DNA of 64,000 bases from Archangiaceae bacterium (GCA_016714225.1 JADJNS010000004.1:124001-188000); one strand, 5' to 3'; counted from the first letter of the stretch, positions 1 to 8,125 are shown. Made by a program: numbers and translations. The notes: generated by a model not told the origin, from the letters alone.

Positions 1-633
1 CGTCCCTCTCCGAGGCGTTGAGGTCCTCCCACTGCATGTCGAACTGGCGCAGGGGCCCGGCGAGGAAGCCGCTGCGCGTCTCCCCGTACTGCATCTCGAC
101 TTGGCTGGTGATGGCGTCGAACGTCTCGCCGCTGCCGTAGATGCTGCGCCGGCTGAGCTGCACCTGGTTGGTGAAGGCCCAGAGCTCGCCGATCTGGAAG
201 TTGGTGACGTTGCCCGTCCACGTCCACGTCAGCCGCCAGTACTGCTTGATGAAGTTGAGGGGGAACTGCGCGACGTGATCCTTCGACTTGGGGTCGAGGG
301 TAGCGCGCTCGAGTAGAGGGTGCTCGCAGCCTTCGCAACGTTGACGTCGGCGCCGAAGGTCGACGAGCTCGAGGCCTCGACCTTCAGGGTGGCATTCGCC
401 TTCTGCACGGCGGCGTTGCTGTTGAGCACCGCCACGCCGGTGAGCTGCTGCGGCGAGCCGAAGTCGATGATGACGTTGATGCCGCTGGCCACCGACGCGC
501 CGATGACCATCGGGCGGTCCATGCGCCCATCGTTGAGGTACGAGCGGTTCGCCGTCACCGCGTTCGACCAGGTGAAGGCACTGGCGGCGAGGCCGCTCAC
601 CAGGTTGCTCACCGCGTACGCGTGCACGCTCAT
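1..633 (-). CDS. Prophage tail-associated structural protein, frameshifted and cut by the window edge
   Basis: The gene starts with ATG at 633, 4 bases after the tape-measure gene, and reads open to about position 300 (N-terminus MSVHAYAVSNLVSGLAA). There the frame runs into a low-complexity Ser/Thr/Arg tail and a stop at 229. The next frame carries a convincing continuation (LDPKSKDHVAQFPLNFIKQY, then a Trp/Thr-rich stretch) that stays open to the window start. One missing base, or two extra, between about 296 and 306 would join the two halves. Its place directly after the tape measure and its beta-rich composition fit a distal tail or tail-tip protein. No family is recognised. The shift may be a sequencing error, a lesion in a decaying prophage, or less likely programmed frameshifting. 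The 3' end lies outside the window. Confidence 0.6.
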
Positions 634-637
634 CGGC

Positions 638-2398
638 TCACTCCTTCCCGAACATCAGGCGCAGAGGGCCGGCGTTTACCCGTGAGGCATTCAACATCGC
701 GCTGCCGCCCTGGTCGCCGAAGAAGTTGAGAATGCTGGTGCTGTCGAAAGCCTGGATGGTGATCGACCGGGCGCCGCCTCCCTGGGCTGCGTGCTCGACG
801 CCGCGGGCACCGCCCATGCGGTCGACCTCGCGCCGCGACAGCACGCGCTCTCCGCTCTGAAGAATGGCCGGCACCTCGTCGCGTCCGAGCCCCCAGCCGC
901 CGTCGTGGTAGCGCTGAATCCAGCCGCCGGTGTGCTGCGTCGGGGCGCTGAAGCGAACGTTCTGGCCGACACCTCCGGCGAAGGTGCCAATCGCGCCGCC
1001 CCAGTCGCCGCCGGCGCCGTAGGCGTTCGCTGCGCCCATGCCCGCGTCCCAGGCCCAGCCGTACCCGAAGACGCTGAACAGCATCTTCATCACGCCCTGT
1101 GCGGCCATCGCCCCGGCCATGCCCGTGTCGCTCTTCTTGTTCTGAGCCGCCGCGATGACGCTGAAGATGCCGTTGACGAGAGCCGTGCCGATCTCCACGC
1201 CAGCGAACCGCCAGTCCTCGGAGCGACGTTGGAGCTCCGACTTCATCTCGTCGGTCTGGTCCTTCATCATGTCGAACTGCATCGCGCCCAACTTCTGCAG
1301 GTCCTTCGCGTAGTCGGCCTGGCTTTGGGCGAAGCCGTCCTCTATGAGGTTGTTCGATTTCTCGATCTCCTTCATCAGGTCGATCGACTTTTGCGCTTCC
1401 ACGTCGATTTCGTGCCTGGCGATGGTCTCGCGTTCGGCGGCGTGCTTCTCGCCCTGCTCGCCGTCCTTCATCTCGAGCAGCCACTTCTTCTCCAGGTACT
1501 CGTTCTCCTGGTTCAGGTAGGCCTCGAAATCCGCCTGTTGCTTCAATGCGCCGCCCTTACCCTCGTAGCCGATGATGCTGATGTCGCCGACGCCGAAGTC
1601 CGCGAGGCCGCCTGCAGCCGTGCCCGGCTTCACAGCGGGGCCCGCGCCCGGTCCGATGCTCAGGCCACCGGTCATCGCCTCGTTGCCCGCCATGTAGGCA
1701 ACGGCGGCCGCCTTGAAGTTACCCTCCGAGGCGAGCTGCATCGCTGCCGTCAGCCCACGCAAATACCCCGTGACCTTGTCGAGCACGCCCGTCTTGCGCT
1801 CGATCAGGTCGAAGAATCCGCCCACGGTCTCTTTGAGCTCGCCCATCGCGATTGAGGCGGAGCGCGCACGCCCGTCGAGCGTGTCCGCGTCGGCCGCTCC
1901 GGCACCGCCGAACTTCCTGTTGAGGGCGGCGATCGCGTTCGTCATATCCCTCGCCTGATTGCCAGTGGTCTCGAACGAGATGCCCATCCGCCCGAGGGTC
2001 CCGTGGCCGGCCTCGACACCGCGGATGAGCTGCATCATCGCTTCGTTGGCGTCGCGTCCCGTGGCCGCTGCGTAGTCGAGCGTCGCGCGCGTCGCGTCTT
2101 CGATCTGCTGCGGCAGCATTCCGTAGCTCAGGGCGAGGGTCTGCAGCCGTTTGATGCTCTCGTCCTCGACGGCGAACTGCGCCGACATCTGAGCGGCCAT
2201 CGACTCGAATGCGGCCGTGTTCTCGCCGGCCGCCCTGGCCAGTTGCTTCTGCACGCGCTCCGCTTCGGCGAACGAGCGGACGCTGTCAGCGGCGAAGTCC
2301 TTGATGATCGCTGCGGCCGCGGTCGCGGCGGTGCCCATGTCCTTGAACGCGGACTGGGCACCGGCAGCGTCAGCGAGGAAGCGGAGGCTGAAGTCCAT
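638..2398 (-). CDS. Phage tail tape-measure protein
   Basis: A 586-aa protein. The first ~200 residues resemble the N-terminal region of phage tape-measure/tail-length proteins: an opening alpha/beta segment (MDFSLRFLADAAGAQSAFKD), Ala-rich helices, and a stretch typical of the family where helices alternate with Gly turns (GVEAGHGTLGRMGISFETTG). A central charged helical region follows at about residues 290-400, then a hydrophobic Ala/Gly/Met-rich segment at about 420-480 and a C-terminal beta/Gly region. In siphophages this protein fills the tail tube and sets tail length. At 586 aa it is short for the family, so the tail would be short if functional. It is in a minus-strand operon between a small secreted-type protein and a distal tail protein. 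Confidence 0.75.
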   Translation of the reverse strand: MDFSLRFLADAAGAQSAFKDMGTAATAAAAIIKDFAADSVRSFAEAERVQKQLARAAGENTAAFESMAAQMSAQFAVEDESIKRLQTLALSYGMLPQQIEDATRATLDYAAATGRDANEAMMQLIRGVEAGHGTLGRMGISFETTGNQARDMTNAIAALNRKFGGAGAADADTLDGRARSASIAMGELKETVGGFFDLIERKTGVLDKVTGYLRGLTAAMQLASEGNFKAAAVAYMAGNEAMTGGLSIGPGAGPAVKPGTAAGGLADFGVGDISIIGYEGKGGALKQQADFEAYLNQENEYLEKKWLLEMKDGEQGEKHAAERETIARHEIDVEAQKSIDLMKEIEKSNNLIEDGFAQSQADYAKDLQKLGAMQFDMMKDQTDEMKSELQRRSEDWRFAGVEIGTALVNGIFSVIAAAQNKKSDTGMAGAMAAQGVMKMLFSVFGYGWAWDAGMGAANAYGAGGDWGGAIGTFAGGVGQNVRFSAPTQHTGGWIQRYHDGGWGLGRDEVPAILQSGERVLSRREVDRMGGARGVEHAAQGGGARSITIQAFDSTSILNFFGDQGGSAMLNASRVNAGPLRLMFGKE

Positions 2399-2413
2399 GG
2401 ACGCCCCTTCGAC

Positions 2414-3058
2414 TCACTGCGCGCTGATGACGCGCACGTAGTAGGTGCCAGACGCCGGGTCGACCGCGGCCGCGCAGTCGTAGGCGATGGTGTCGGTCAC
2501 GGTGTTGGGGCCAGTCGCGGTGAGCGTGGTGGTCGACACCGCGCATTTGATGGCGGAGGCGGCGGTGGTGTCGGTGCACACGCAGGTGGCGCCGGAGCTC
2601 ACGGTGGCGGTGCCAGTCGAAGGCGAGCCGGACGACAGGTTCAGCGTCGAGTGCTGCTTGTCTTCGGGGCTGAACCACACCTTCACCGAGTCGGCGGCGT
2701 CGACGTAGCAGCCGAACTTGGCCTTCAGCGCGGCAGCAGCGGTGGGCACGCCGACGAAGCAGGGGTCCCCCGCGGCGGCGCCGGTGACGGTGATGCTCGA
2801 GCTGAGCGCCACGCCGGTGGTGGCCGGGGTGAAGTCGATGGTTGCGGAGTTGCCGAGCGACTTGGTTTCCTTGTTCGTGGTGGAGGCAGTGCTGGTACGG
2901 CCGATGTACACGCCGCCGCCGAGGTAGCTCGGCAGCTGGGTGAACGGGCCCCACGCCTTGGCCGACTCGGCCGCGCCGAACGCCGCGGCGGAGAGGACGA
3001 CGGCGAGGGTGGCGATGAGCCAGGCGCTTCGGTGCTTCTTGTTCGCGATCTGCGACAT
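2414..3058 (-). CDS. Prophage-encoded beta-rich protein with a signal peptide
   Basis: I chose ATG at 3058, giving 214 aa. It has a purine-rich site (gaaaggcaa) just upstream, whereas the longer reading frame to 3097 adds 13 residues without a better start. The N-terminus has a positive region (NKKHRS) followed by a hydrophobic stretch (AWLIATLAVVLSAAAFGAA), a classic Sec signal peptide. The mature part is rich in Thr, Ser, Ala and Gly, with several Cys (DPCFVGVP, FGCYVDAADSV, ATCVCTD) and an ending with AVDPASGTYYVRV, suggesting beta-sandwich folding. It sits immediately upstream of the tape-measure gene, where a tail tube or decoration protein is usual. A signal peptide in that position is odd, and it could instead be a secreted cargo protein. 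No family is recognised. Confidence 0.6.
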   Translation of the reverse strand: MSQIANKKHRSAWLIATLAVVLSAAAFGAAESAKAWGPFTQLPSYLGGGVYIGRTSTASTTNKETKSLGNSATIDFTPATTGVALSSSITVTGAAAGDPCFVGVPTAAAALKAKFGCYVDAADSVKVWFSPEDKQHSTLNLSSGSPSTGTATVSSGATCVCTDTTAASAIKCAVSTTTLTATGPNTVTDTIAYDCAAAVDPASGTYYVRVISAQ

Positions 3059-3093
3059 GGTGGTTTGCCTTTCGCTGCAGGGTGACGAGGGGT

Positions 3094-3432
3094 TCACTTC
3101 TTCGGGTCGTGGTGGTGCTGGCGCGTGCGGGCGCTGCTCGGGACCGAGCGAATGGCGCTCCCCAGTCCGACGCCCGAGTGCGCACGGGCGCGGTCGGACG
3201 AGTGCTGCGCTGCGCCGAGCGGGCCGGGCGGCGGCGGCGTGGCGCCGTTTCTCTCCGCCTCGTAGTCGGTGAGGAGCTGCAGGGCGCCGTCGCCGCCCAT
3301 CTTGTACGCCTCGACCTCGTCCAGCTCGACGACGGTGGGCCTCGACGGGTCCGCGCTCGAGCTGACCAACTCGGTGGCGCCGAACTCGGATTTCCGGCTG
3401 ATGCTGCCTCGCTTCAAAACGTACTTGGGCAT
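3094..3432 (-). CDS. Small hypothetical prophage protein
   Basis: A 112-aa product read from ATG at 3432 (MPKYVLKRGSISRKSEFG). The open frame extends further upstream to 3630, but the extension overlaps the neighbouring gene and is Arg/Pro/Ser-rich, like an out-of-frame shadow, so it is excluded. The N-terminal half is a compact mixed sequence with VVELDEVEAYKMGGDGAL. The C-terminal third is Pro/Gly/His/Arg-rich and looks disordered. The N-terminus recalls short head-tail accessory proteins of phages, but no family can be named. It lies in the tail operon, 36 bases upstream of the signal-peptide protein. Confidence 0.5.
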   Translation of the reverse strand: MPKYVLKRGSISRKSEFGATELVSSSADPSRPTVVELDEVEAYKMGGDGALQLLTDYEAERNGATPPPPGPLGAAQHSSDRARAHSGVGLGSAIRSVPSSARTRQHHHDPKK

Positions 3433-3469
3433 GGGGGTGTTTCCTTTTCTGGTGGTGAGGGGTTGAAGG

Positions 3470-4228
3470 TCAGGTGCTCGCCCAGCGCTCGCGGCCCATG
3501 GCCTTCTGTGCGAGCTCGGGGTGCTCCCTGTGGACGTCCTCCATCGCGGAGGCGTAGGCGGCGTTCCGGGTGCGGTAGATGTCGGGGCAGTCGCGCATCT
3601 TCTGCTCGATGCGCGCTTCCGCCATGCCACGCAGCTTCAGGTAGGCGTCGTTCGCGGCCTTGTTGGCCGCCTGCCACTCCGGCGTTTCTTCGTCGGTGCC
3701 CGGCGCGTGTTGCCGCAGCTCGGTGGTGGTTGAGCTCAGCCGCCCCGCCTGCCGGGCGAGCGCCGGGTAGCGCTCGAACGCACGGAAGGAGGCCTCGTAC
3801 CGCGCCATCTTCTCGGTCGTGGCGATCTGCTCGGTGAGATGCTGCAGATGCTCGAAAGCGGCCTGCGGCTCGAGCACGCAGCTTTTCGAGAGCACCTCGC
3901 GCGCGAACTTCACCCCTCGCTGCTCGATGAGCGTCCGCACCAGGCCGGTCTGGGCCTGCGCCATGGTGATGTTGCCGGCCGCGACGAGCTCGGCCGTGAG
4001 CTTCACGGTCTCGCTGGAGGCGTCAGCCGCCTGGGGGACGGGAGTGGAGGAGCGTTGGCGCTCGAGCTCGGCCTCGGTCTCCTCGACGCGGCGCTGAAGG
4101 ACGACGAGCTGCTGCTGCAGGGTGCTCTTGGTCATGTTCGGTTCCTTGGTGGTGGTGATGCCGTGCTCGACGACGTCCTTCGTCAGCGGCGCCAGGCCGA
4201 GACGGATGAGCTCGTTCAGCACGCTCAC
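3470..4228 (-). CDS. Hypothetical prophage protein with N-terminal coiled coil
   Basis: A 252-aa protein starting at GTG 4228, which overlaps the TGA of the preceding gene (GTGA). A strong site (agaggagcgc) lies upstream. A second in-frame start at ATG 4135 (MTKSTLQQQLVVLQRRVEE) also has an AGGA-type site, so two products are possible. The region after that second Met is a heptad-like coiled coil to about residue 65, followed by mostly helical sequence with conserved-looking Tyr/Arg-rich segments (MARYEASFRAFERYPALARQ) and an acidic helical C-terminus. It is probably a structural or scaffold-type prophage protein. The function is not recognised. Confidence 0.5.
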   Translation of the reverse strand: MSVLNELIRLGLAPLTKDVVEHGITTTKEPNMTKSTLQQQLVVLQRRVEETEAELERQRSSTPVPQAADASSETVKLTAELVAAGNITMAQAQTGLVRTLIEQRGVKFAREVLSKSCVLEPQAAFEHLQHLTEQIATTEKMARYEASFRAFERYPALARQAGRLSSTTTELRQHAPGTDEETPEWQAANKAANDAYLKLRGMAEARIEQKMRDCPDIYRTRNAAYASAMEDVHREHPELAQKAMGRERWAST

Positions 4229-4782
4229 GCGCTCCTCTTGATGGCCCCGGCCTCGAGCGCGAACTGCAGCGCCGATGCCGCGAAGGCCATGGCCGGCGAC
4301 AGCGACGTTCGCCCCGCGAGGAATCGTCGGGTGATGACGCCGCCCTTGCCAGACGCATGGTCGAGCTTGGTGAGCGTCTCGAAGCTGGCGGCAAGCTCCC
4401 GATCCATCTCGAACACGCGTTGGAGCAACGCCTCTTCAAATTCGAAGAGACGAGCATCAGCGAGCGCACGTTCGGCCGCGCTGACCTCTGCTCCGGCGCG
4501 CGCAACGTCGCTGTCTGCCGCAGCGACCTGGGCCGCCTGGGTGTCCTCTTGTTCCCAGACCTGGGCCAGCTTCCGCTCCGTGTTGGTCTGCGCGAGGAGA
4601 TCCGCGGTGGTGACTTCGGGCAGCGCCTTGATGCGGGCGAGCTCGGCCTGAAGCGGCTCCACCCTTGCGCGCACCGACGCGAGCTCGATGCGCTTGCCGT
4701 TCAGCGCGCGCTTCCGCTGCTCAAGGTTCCGTTTGACGTCTGCGAGATTCGCTTCCGCTTCCTTTGTGGTCATCGCCTTCAT
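4225..4782 (-). CDS. Hypothetical helical prophage protein
   Basis: A 185-aa protein whose ATG at 4782 overlaps the stop of the upstream HTH gene (ATGA) and whose own stop overlaps the next start, so it is translationally coupled on both sides. Residues 1-115 form an almost continuous charged helix, likely a coiled coil (NLADVKRNLEQRKRALNGKR). The C-terminal part has a hydrophobic Ala-rich segment (LSPAMAFAASALQFALEAG). There are no enzymatic motifs. The context suggests a structural or assembly role in the prophage. Confidence 0.5.
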   Translation of the reverse strand: MKAMTTKEAEANLADVKRNLEQRKRALNGKRIELASVRARVEPLQAELARIKALPEVTTADLLAQTNTERKLAQVWEQEDTQAAQVAAADSDVARAGAEVSAAERALADARLFEFEEALLQRVFEMDRELAASFETLTKLDHASGKGGVITRRFLAGRTSLSPAMAFAASALQFALEAGAIKRSA

Positions 4783-5354
4783 GCCGCGCTCCTTCTTGCT
4801 GGTGGGGAAACTCCGAGCCGCTGAAGGTGGTCGTAGATGGTGCTCTTTCCGACCCCGAGCTCACGAGCGAGCTGCCGCACGCTCCAGTGGCCTGCATGGA
4901 GCGCACCCAGCATCTTGTCGATGTCGAGCTGGGCTCGAGGGCGACGCGGCGGCGAAGGCGGCGCTGCGACCGGCTTCGGCAGGCGCGGGCGAGGGGGCAG
5001 GGCGGCCCGGTTGAAGCGAGGCGACCACAACCAGCTCGCGGCGCGCTTGTCGGGCCGCTTGGGCGGCGGCGGCGTTGCCGGCACAGGCTGCTCAGTGCGC
5101 TGGCGTGCGAGGCACTCCCGCGCGTCGTGGTCGTTGTACCGCGCCGACGCCTCGACAGCGCCGCGAGTCTCCGCGTCCAACTTCGCGCGGCTGCCGTGCG
5201 CCAGCGGCAGCATCACCTGGTCCGGGGGCATCTCGAGGACGTAGGCGCCGTCGTCGACGGGCGTCGCGTTGAGCATGAAGGACCGGCCGAAGGTGGTGAG
5301 CGCCCAGAGCACCGGCGACCCGCAGCAGCGACAGCGGTCGACGCGCAGGCTCAT
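4779..5354 (-). CDS. Prophage DNA-binding protein: N-terminal Cys cluster, C-terminal helix-turn-helix
   Basis: A 191-aa protein with ATG at 5354 overlapping the stop of the excisionase-like gene (ATGA). The N-terminus (MSLRVDRCRCCGSPVLWAL) has a CxCC cluster that may bind zinc. The middle is Pro/Arg-rich and probably disordered. The C-terminus holds a clear helix-turn-helix (SVRQLARELGVGKSTIYDHL) followed by QRLGVS, of the resolvase/Hin-like type. The open frame extends upstream over the att region to 6344, but that part is a Pro-rich antisense of the gene at 5812 and is not coding. It is likely a transcriptional regulator of the prophage operon. Confidence 0.6.
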   Translation of the reverse strand: MSLRVDRCRCCGSPVLWALTTFGRSFMLNATPVDDGAYVLEMPPDQVMLPLAHGSRAKLDAETRGAVEASARYNDHDARECLARQRTEQPVPATPPPPKRPDKRAASWLWSPRFNRAALPPRPRLPKPVAAPPSPPRRPRAQLDIDKMLGALHAGHWSVRQLARELGVGKSTIYDHLQRLGVSPPARRSAA

Positions 5355-5590
5355 CGTCGCCCCCGTGTCAGGTACCGCTCCAGCGCCTCGGGCGACACGC
5401 GGATCGCGTTCGACACCCGCGCGTGCTCGAGCTCGCCGCGCCCGACCAGGGCGTACACGGTGGCGGTGCTCACCGCGAGCCGCTCGGCCACCTGCCGCAC
5501 GGTCAGAAGCGGCGGCGGAGCTGTAAAGAGGCTTCGTCCGGACGACCGGAGACCCGTCCGGACGTCGGTCCCGAAGTCGCCTTGCAGCAC
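5351..5590 (-). CDS. Excisionase-like / MerR-type HTH DNA-binding protein
   Basis: A 79-aa protein. Residues ~28-75 match the excisionase-family DNA-binding fold: LLTVRQVAERLAVSTATVYA, then an LVGRGEL turn, the wing with ARVSNAIRVSPEALERYL, and a basic end. Such proteins bend DNA for phage excision or act as small repressors. It is the first gene of the leftward operon and the closest gene to the tRNA-derived att site (137 bases away), as expected for an Xis. No integrase is seen in the window. If present, it would lie beyond the left edge. The first ~25 residues are atypical, so the true start could be internal, though no good alternative ATG exists. Confidence 0.65.
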   Translation of the reverse strand: MLQGDFGTDVRTGLRSSGRSLFTAPPPLLTVRQVAERLAVSTATVYALVGRGELEHARVSNAIRVSPEALERYLTRGRR

Positions 5591-5726
5591 CCGTGCAGCA
5601 CGGAATGCGATGAACGGCGATGAACCGGGTGAACCGGAGTCCGCCGAGGCACCCCGCTAGCGCCCGCGACGGCGCGCGGTTCATCGTCAGTGCGTGGGAT
5701 GCATCGCTGTTCTCACCGCCCACCGC

Positions 5727-5772
5727 CGCCTTGCCAAGGCAGGGGTCGAGGGTTCGAATCCCTCTTCCCGCT
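5727..5772 (+). other. Partial tRNA-Gly (3' half), probable prophage attachment site
   Basis: The 46 bases match the 3' part of the intact tRNA-Gly at 7169-7240, from the anticodon stem through the GCC anticodon loop and T arm to the discriminator base, with only three differences. The 5' half is absent. Phages integrating into the 3' end of a tRNA gene leave such a duplicate at the far end of the prophage. Its plus orientation, with phage genes to the left, predicts a full tRNA-Gly and the other att site beyond the left edge. It marks the boundary between prophage and host DNA. Confidence 0.75.
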
Positions 5773-5811
5773 CTGAGCGGCGGGCCAGCAGGTCGGGGTA
5801 GGCTCTCGGCG

Positions 5812-7077
5812 ATGCGGCGGTACGTCGTTCTCGTCACCCTGTTGCTCGGGTGCGGCACTCCTCCGGGCAGCGTCGATGCGGGTGTCGGTGGCGGCGGCAC
5901 TGCTGGAGGCGGCGCCTCAGTCGGTGGCGGCGGCGGCGCAGCCGGTGGTGGCGGCGCCTCAGTCGGTGGCGGCGGCGGCGCAGTCGGTGGTGGCGGCGGT
6001 GCAGTCGGCGGCGGTGGCGGCGCAGCCGGTGATGGCGGCGGTGCAGTCGGCGGCGGCGGCGCAGTCGGTGGCGGCGGCGGCGCAGTCGGTGGCGGCGGGG
6101 ACACCCCGTTTGACGCGGGCCCGGATGACGCGGGAACCGACGGTGGCGCAGAAGACGCGGGTTTCGACGCCGGTGCGGACGATGCGGGAGCCGACGCCGG
6201 CGTAGACGACGCGGGTTTCGACGCAGGCTCTGCGGACGCGGGAGCCGACGCCGGCGCAGAAGATGCCGGCCCCTGCGCGCTCGCCTCGGGGGTCGGGCCG
6301 CCGTTCCGGATTCGAGCGATCGCGGCGAACCTGACCAGCGGCACCCAGCAGGCGTACCTGCTGCCGGGCCAGCGAATCCTGCAGGGCCTTCAGCCCGACG
6401 TGATCATGATCCAGGAGTTCAACGTCGGCACCAACGCCCAGAGCGAGCTCTCCCAGTTCGTCGCCTCGCTCGACCCGACCTTCTGGTGGGCCCGCGGCAC
6501 CGGCCAGATTCCCAACGGCATCATCAGTCGCTGGCCCATCGTCGGCTCGGGCGAGTGGCCCGACCCCCGGGTCTCGAACCGCACCTTCGCCTGGGCGCTG
6601 ATCGACCTGCCGGGGCCGAGGGAGCTCTGGGTGGTCTCGGTGCACCTGCTCACCGCCAACGGCAGCGAGCGCGATCTCGAGGCGCACGCGCTGCTGCAGG
6701 TGCTCGACGCCAACGTGCCGACCCGCGACTTCCTGCTCGTCGGCGGCGACTTCAACACCGAGACCACCAACGAAGCGGCGCTTCGAACCCTGCAGCTCCG
6801 CGCACGCAGCGGGCCCCCGTACCCCGCCGATGCGGTCGGCAACGCGAACACCAACGCCGCTCGGGCCAAACCGTTCGACCACGTGCTCGCGTCGAGCTGC
6901 CTCTCGCCCAATCAGGTGCCGGTCACCATCGGTGCTGCCTCATTCGACGCCGGGCTGGTCTTCGACACCCGCAGCTACATGCCGCTGACCGATGTTCCGC
7001 CCGCCCTCGCCGGCGACAGCGCCGCCCAGAACATGCAGCACATGGCGGTGGTGAAAGACTTCGTGGTTCAGCCGTAA
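5812..7077 (+). CDS. Lipoprotein with low-complexity linker and endonuclease/exonuclease/phosphatase domain
   Basis: A 421-aa protein. I chose ATG 5812 because it begins a lipoprotein signal (MRRYVVLVTLLLGCG, lipobox LLGC); the frame runs further upstream without coding character. After the Cys comes a Gly/Val/Ala-rich repeat to about residue 100 (units like GGGGAV), then a DAG-repeat stretch (DDAGADAG) to about 155, probably an extended surface linker. The C-terminal ~260 residues are an EEP-fold domain: RIRAIAANLT, IMIQEF (metal-binding Glu), VVSVHL, GGDFNTE (catalytic Asp/Asn) and KPFDHVL (terminal Asp-His). It is likely an outer-membrane-anchored nuclease or phosphodiesterase; the substrate is unknown. 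It is monocistronic between the att site and tRNA-Gly. Confidence 0.8.
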   Translation: MRRYVVLVTLLLGCGTPPGSVDAGVGGGGTAGGGASVGGGGGAAGGGGASVGGGGGAVGGGGGAVGGGGGAAGDGGGAVGGGGAVGGGGGAVGGGGDTPFDAGPDDAGTDGGAEDAGFDAGADDAGADAGVDDAGFDAGSADAGADAGAEDAGPCALASGVGPPFRIRAIAANLTSGTQQAYLLPGQRILQGLQPDVIMIQEFNVGTNAQSELSQFVASLDPTFWWARGTGQIPNGIISRWPIVGSGEWPDPRVSNRTFAWALIDLPGPRELWVVSVHLLTANGSERDLEAHALLQVLDANVPTRDFLLVGGDFNTETTNEAALRTLQLRARSGPPYPADAVGNANTNAARAKPFDHVLASSCLSPNQVPVTIGAASFDAGLVFDTRSYMPLTDVPPALAGDSAAQNMQHMAVVKDFVVQP

Positions 7078-7168
7078 GGCCGCACGGGGGGTTGCGAGAT
7101 TCGGTTCGGCCCCGCATCACACCGCTTGACGCGAGCAAGTGAGCTGAGTAGTTACGCCCGCGCTGTTC

Positions 7169-7240
7169 GCGGGAATAGCTCAGCGGTAGAGCATCGCCTT
7201 GCCAAGGCGGGGGTCGAGGGTTCAAATCCCTTTTCCCGCT
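7169..7240 (+). tRNA. tRNA-Gly (anticodon GCC)
   Basis: The 72 bases fold as a complete cloverleaf. The acceptor stem GCGGGAA pairs with TTCCCGC, the D arm is GCTC/GAGC, the anticodon stem TCGCC/GGCGG encloses loop TTGCCAA (anticodon GCC), and the T arm is GAGGG-TTCAAAT-CCCTT. The discriminator is T. CCA is not encoded. A terminator hairpin follows 11 bases downstream. Confidence 0.96.
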
Positions 7241-7250
7241 CAGTCGAAGA

Positions 7251-7290
7251 GGCCCGGCTCCGAGAAATCGGAGTCGGGCTTCGTCGTTTC
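7251..7290 (+). terminator. Intrinsic terminator after tRNA-Gly
   Basis: A 12-bp stem (7252-7263 with 7268-7279, one G-T wobble) closed by a GAAA tetraloop and followed by a T-rich run (ttcgtcgtttc). It lies directly downstream of tRNA-Gly. Confidence 0.8.
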
Positions 7291-7463
7291 TGGGGCCTGG
7301 GAATAGCGCCGGAACCGGACTTCACGGCGAAGGAATGAGCCGGTCGAGGGCCCGGCCCTTCGGCGCACGCTCCCTCGGACTCCGAGTTTCAGCCGTCACC
7401 TCATGTGAAGTTCGATGAAGGCACCTCCTCATCACGGCGCCGCTGTGCTCAACAGCGAAGCGC

Positions 7464-7765
7464 ATGAGCACGTTCGCAACGAACCTCGTTCGCGGTGTGG
7501 TCGGGCTGTTCGGGATGCGGCTGACCACCGTCGGGGTGGTCGAGCTCTCGCCGCACTTTCGCCGCGCGAAGCTGCGTGGCGAGGTGAAGCGCGCGCGCCC
7601 CGGCGACAAGCTGCAGGTGCTCTCGAGCGCTGGGGCGAGACGCTCGCGCTGACCGGAGGCGCGAAGACGATTCAGCGGCTGCGCCAGCTGCTCAAACACC
7701 GCGCGGTCACCAAGCCACAGAAGGTCAAAGCCTACTGGTCGCCCGGCAAGCGCGGTCTCGACTGA
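7464..7765 (+). pseudogene. Siderophore-interacting protein (FAD/NAD(P)H ferric reductase) remnant
   Basis: Two fragments of a siderophore-interacting protein are recognisable. From ATG 7464 the N-terminal ~55 residues match the start of the FAD-binding domain (LTTVGVVELSPHFRRAKLRG then RPGDKLQVL). From about 7626, in another frame, comes the extreme C-terminus of the same family (WGETLALTGGAKTIQRLRQL, ending KAYWSPGKRGLD). About 150 central residues, including most of the FAD and NAD(P)H sites, are missing, and the junction shifts frame. The gene is therefore a deletion remnant and cannot encode a reductase. Intact members run to about 230-280 aa. Confidence 0.75.
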
Positions 7766-8125
7766 GAGGTAAGTCTGTCCGCTTCGCGGCGACACGAGCC
7801 CGCATGAGCACACGCGTGGGGAGGGAGATGACGCTCCCCAGCGCTTCACCCAGCTGGCTCGTGACGCGAAGATCGGCGGGCGGTGGGTTCGGCGAGTGAG
7901 CACGCCACGGGTCGCTCTCGAGACCTGAGGAAACGAGAACCTCGAGCCTGGGTAACCCATCGAAACATTTGTGAAAAACATGTACGACAACCTGCCGAAA
8001 GGTCTGTCGAAGATACAGGGAGAACTCCCTCACCTCGCGCATGACGGAATCCGCTTCACGACCCCAAATGGTTGCAGTTTCGAGGGGTCTCACACCTTCG
8101 CCCGAACACCTCTAGGAGCACGACG
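7766..8125. other. 360-base non-coding stretch upstream of the giant AAA/peptidase gene
   Basis: No convincing coding frame on either strand. A locally AT-richer patch at about 7960-7995 (atttgtgaaaaacatgtacg) stands out from the GC-rich surroundings and is a plausible promoter or operator region for the gene starting at 8126. No confident -35/-10 pair can be assigned. A good ribosome-binding site (aggag, 8113-8117) ends the stretch. Confidence 0.4.

Noticed and set aside
5890..6110. Possible CRISPR-like repeat run of ggcggcgcagtcggtgg units
   Set aside because: These are in-frame low-complexity codons for the Gly/Val/Ala linker with no unique spacers.
4779..6344. 521-aa minus-strand frame with Pro-rich N-terminus crossing the att site
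   Set aside because: The upstream half is antisense to the lipoprotein at 5812 and low in complexity; only the part from ATG 5354 with the HTH is coding.
5727..7240. Small mobile element bounded by partial and full tRNA-Gly copies
   Set aside because: An element inserted at the 3' end of the 7169 tRNA would place the duplicate downstream of it, but the partial copy is upstream in the same orientation, which fits the prophage to the left better.
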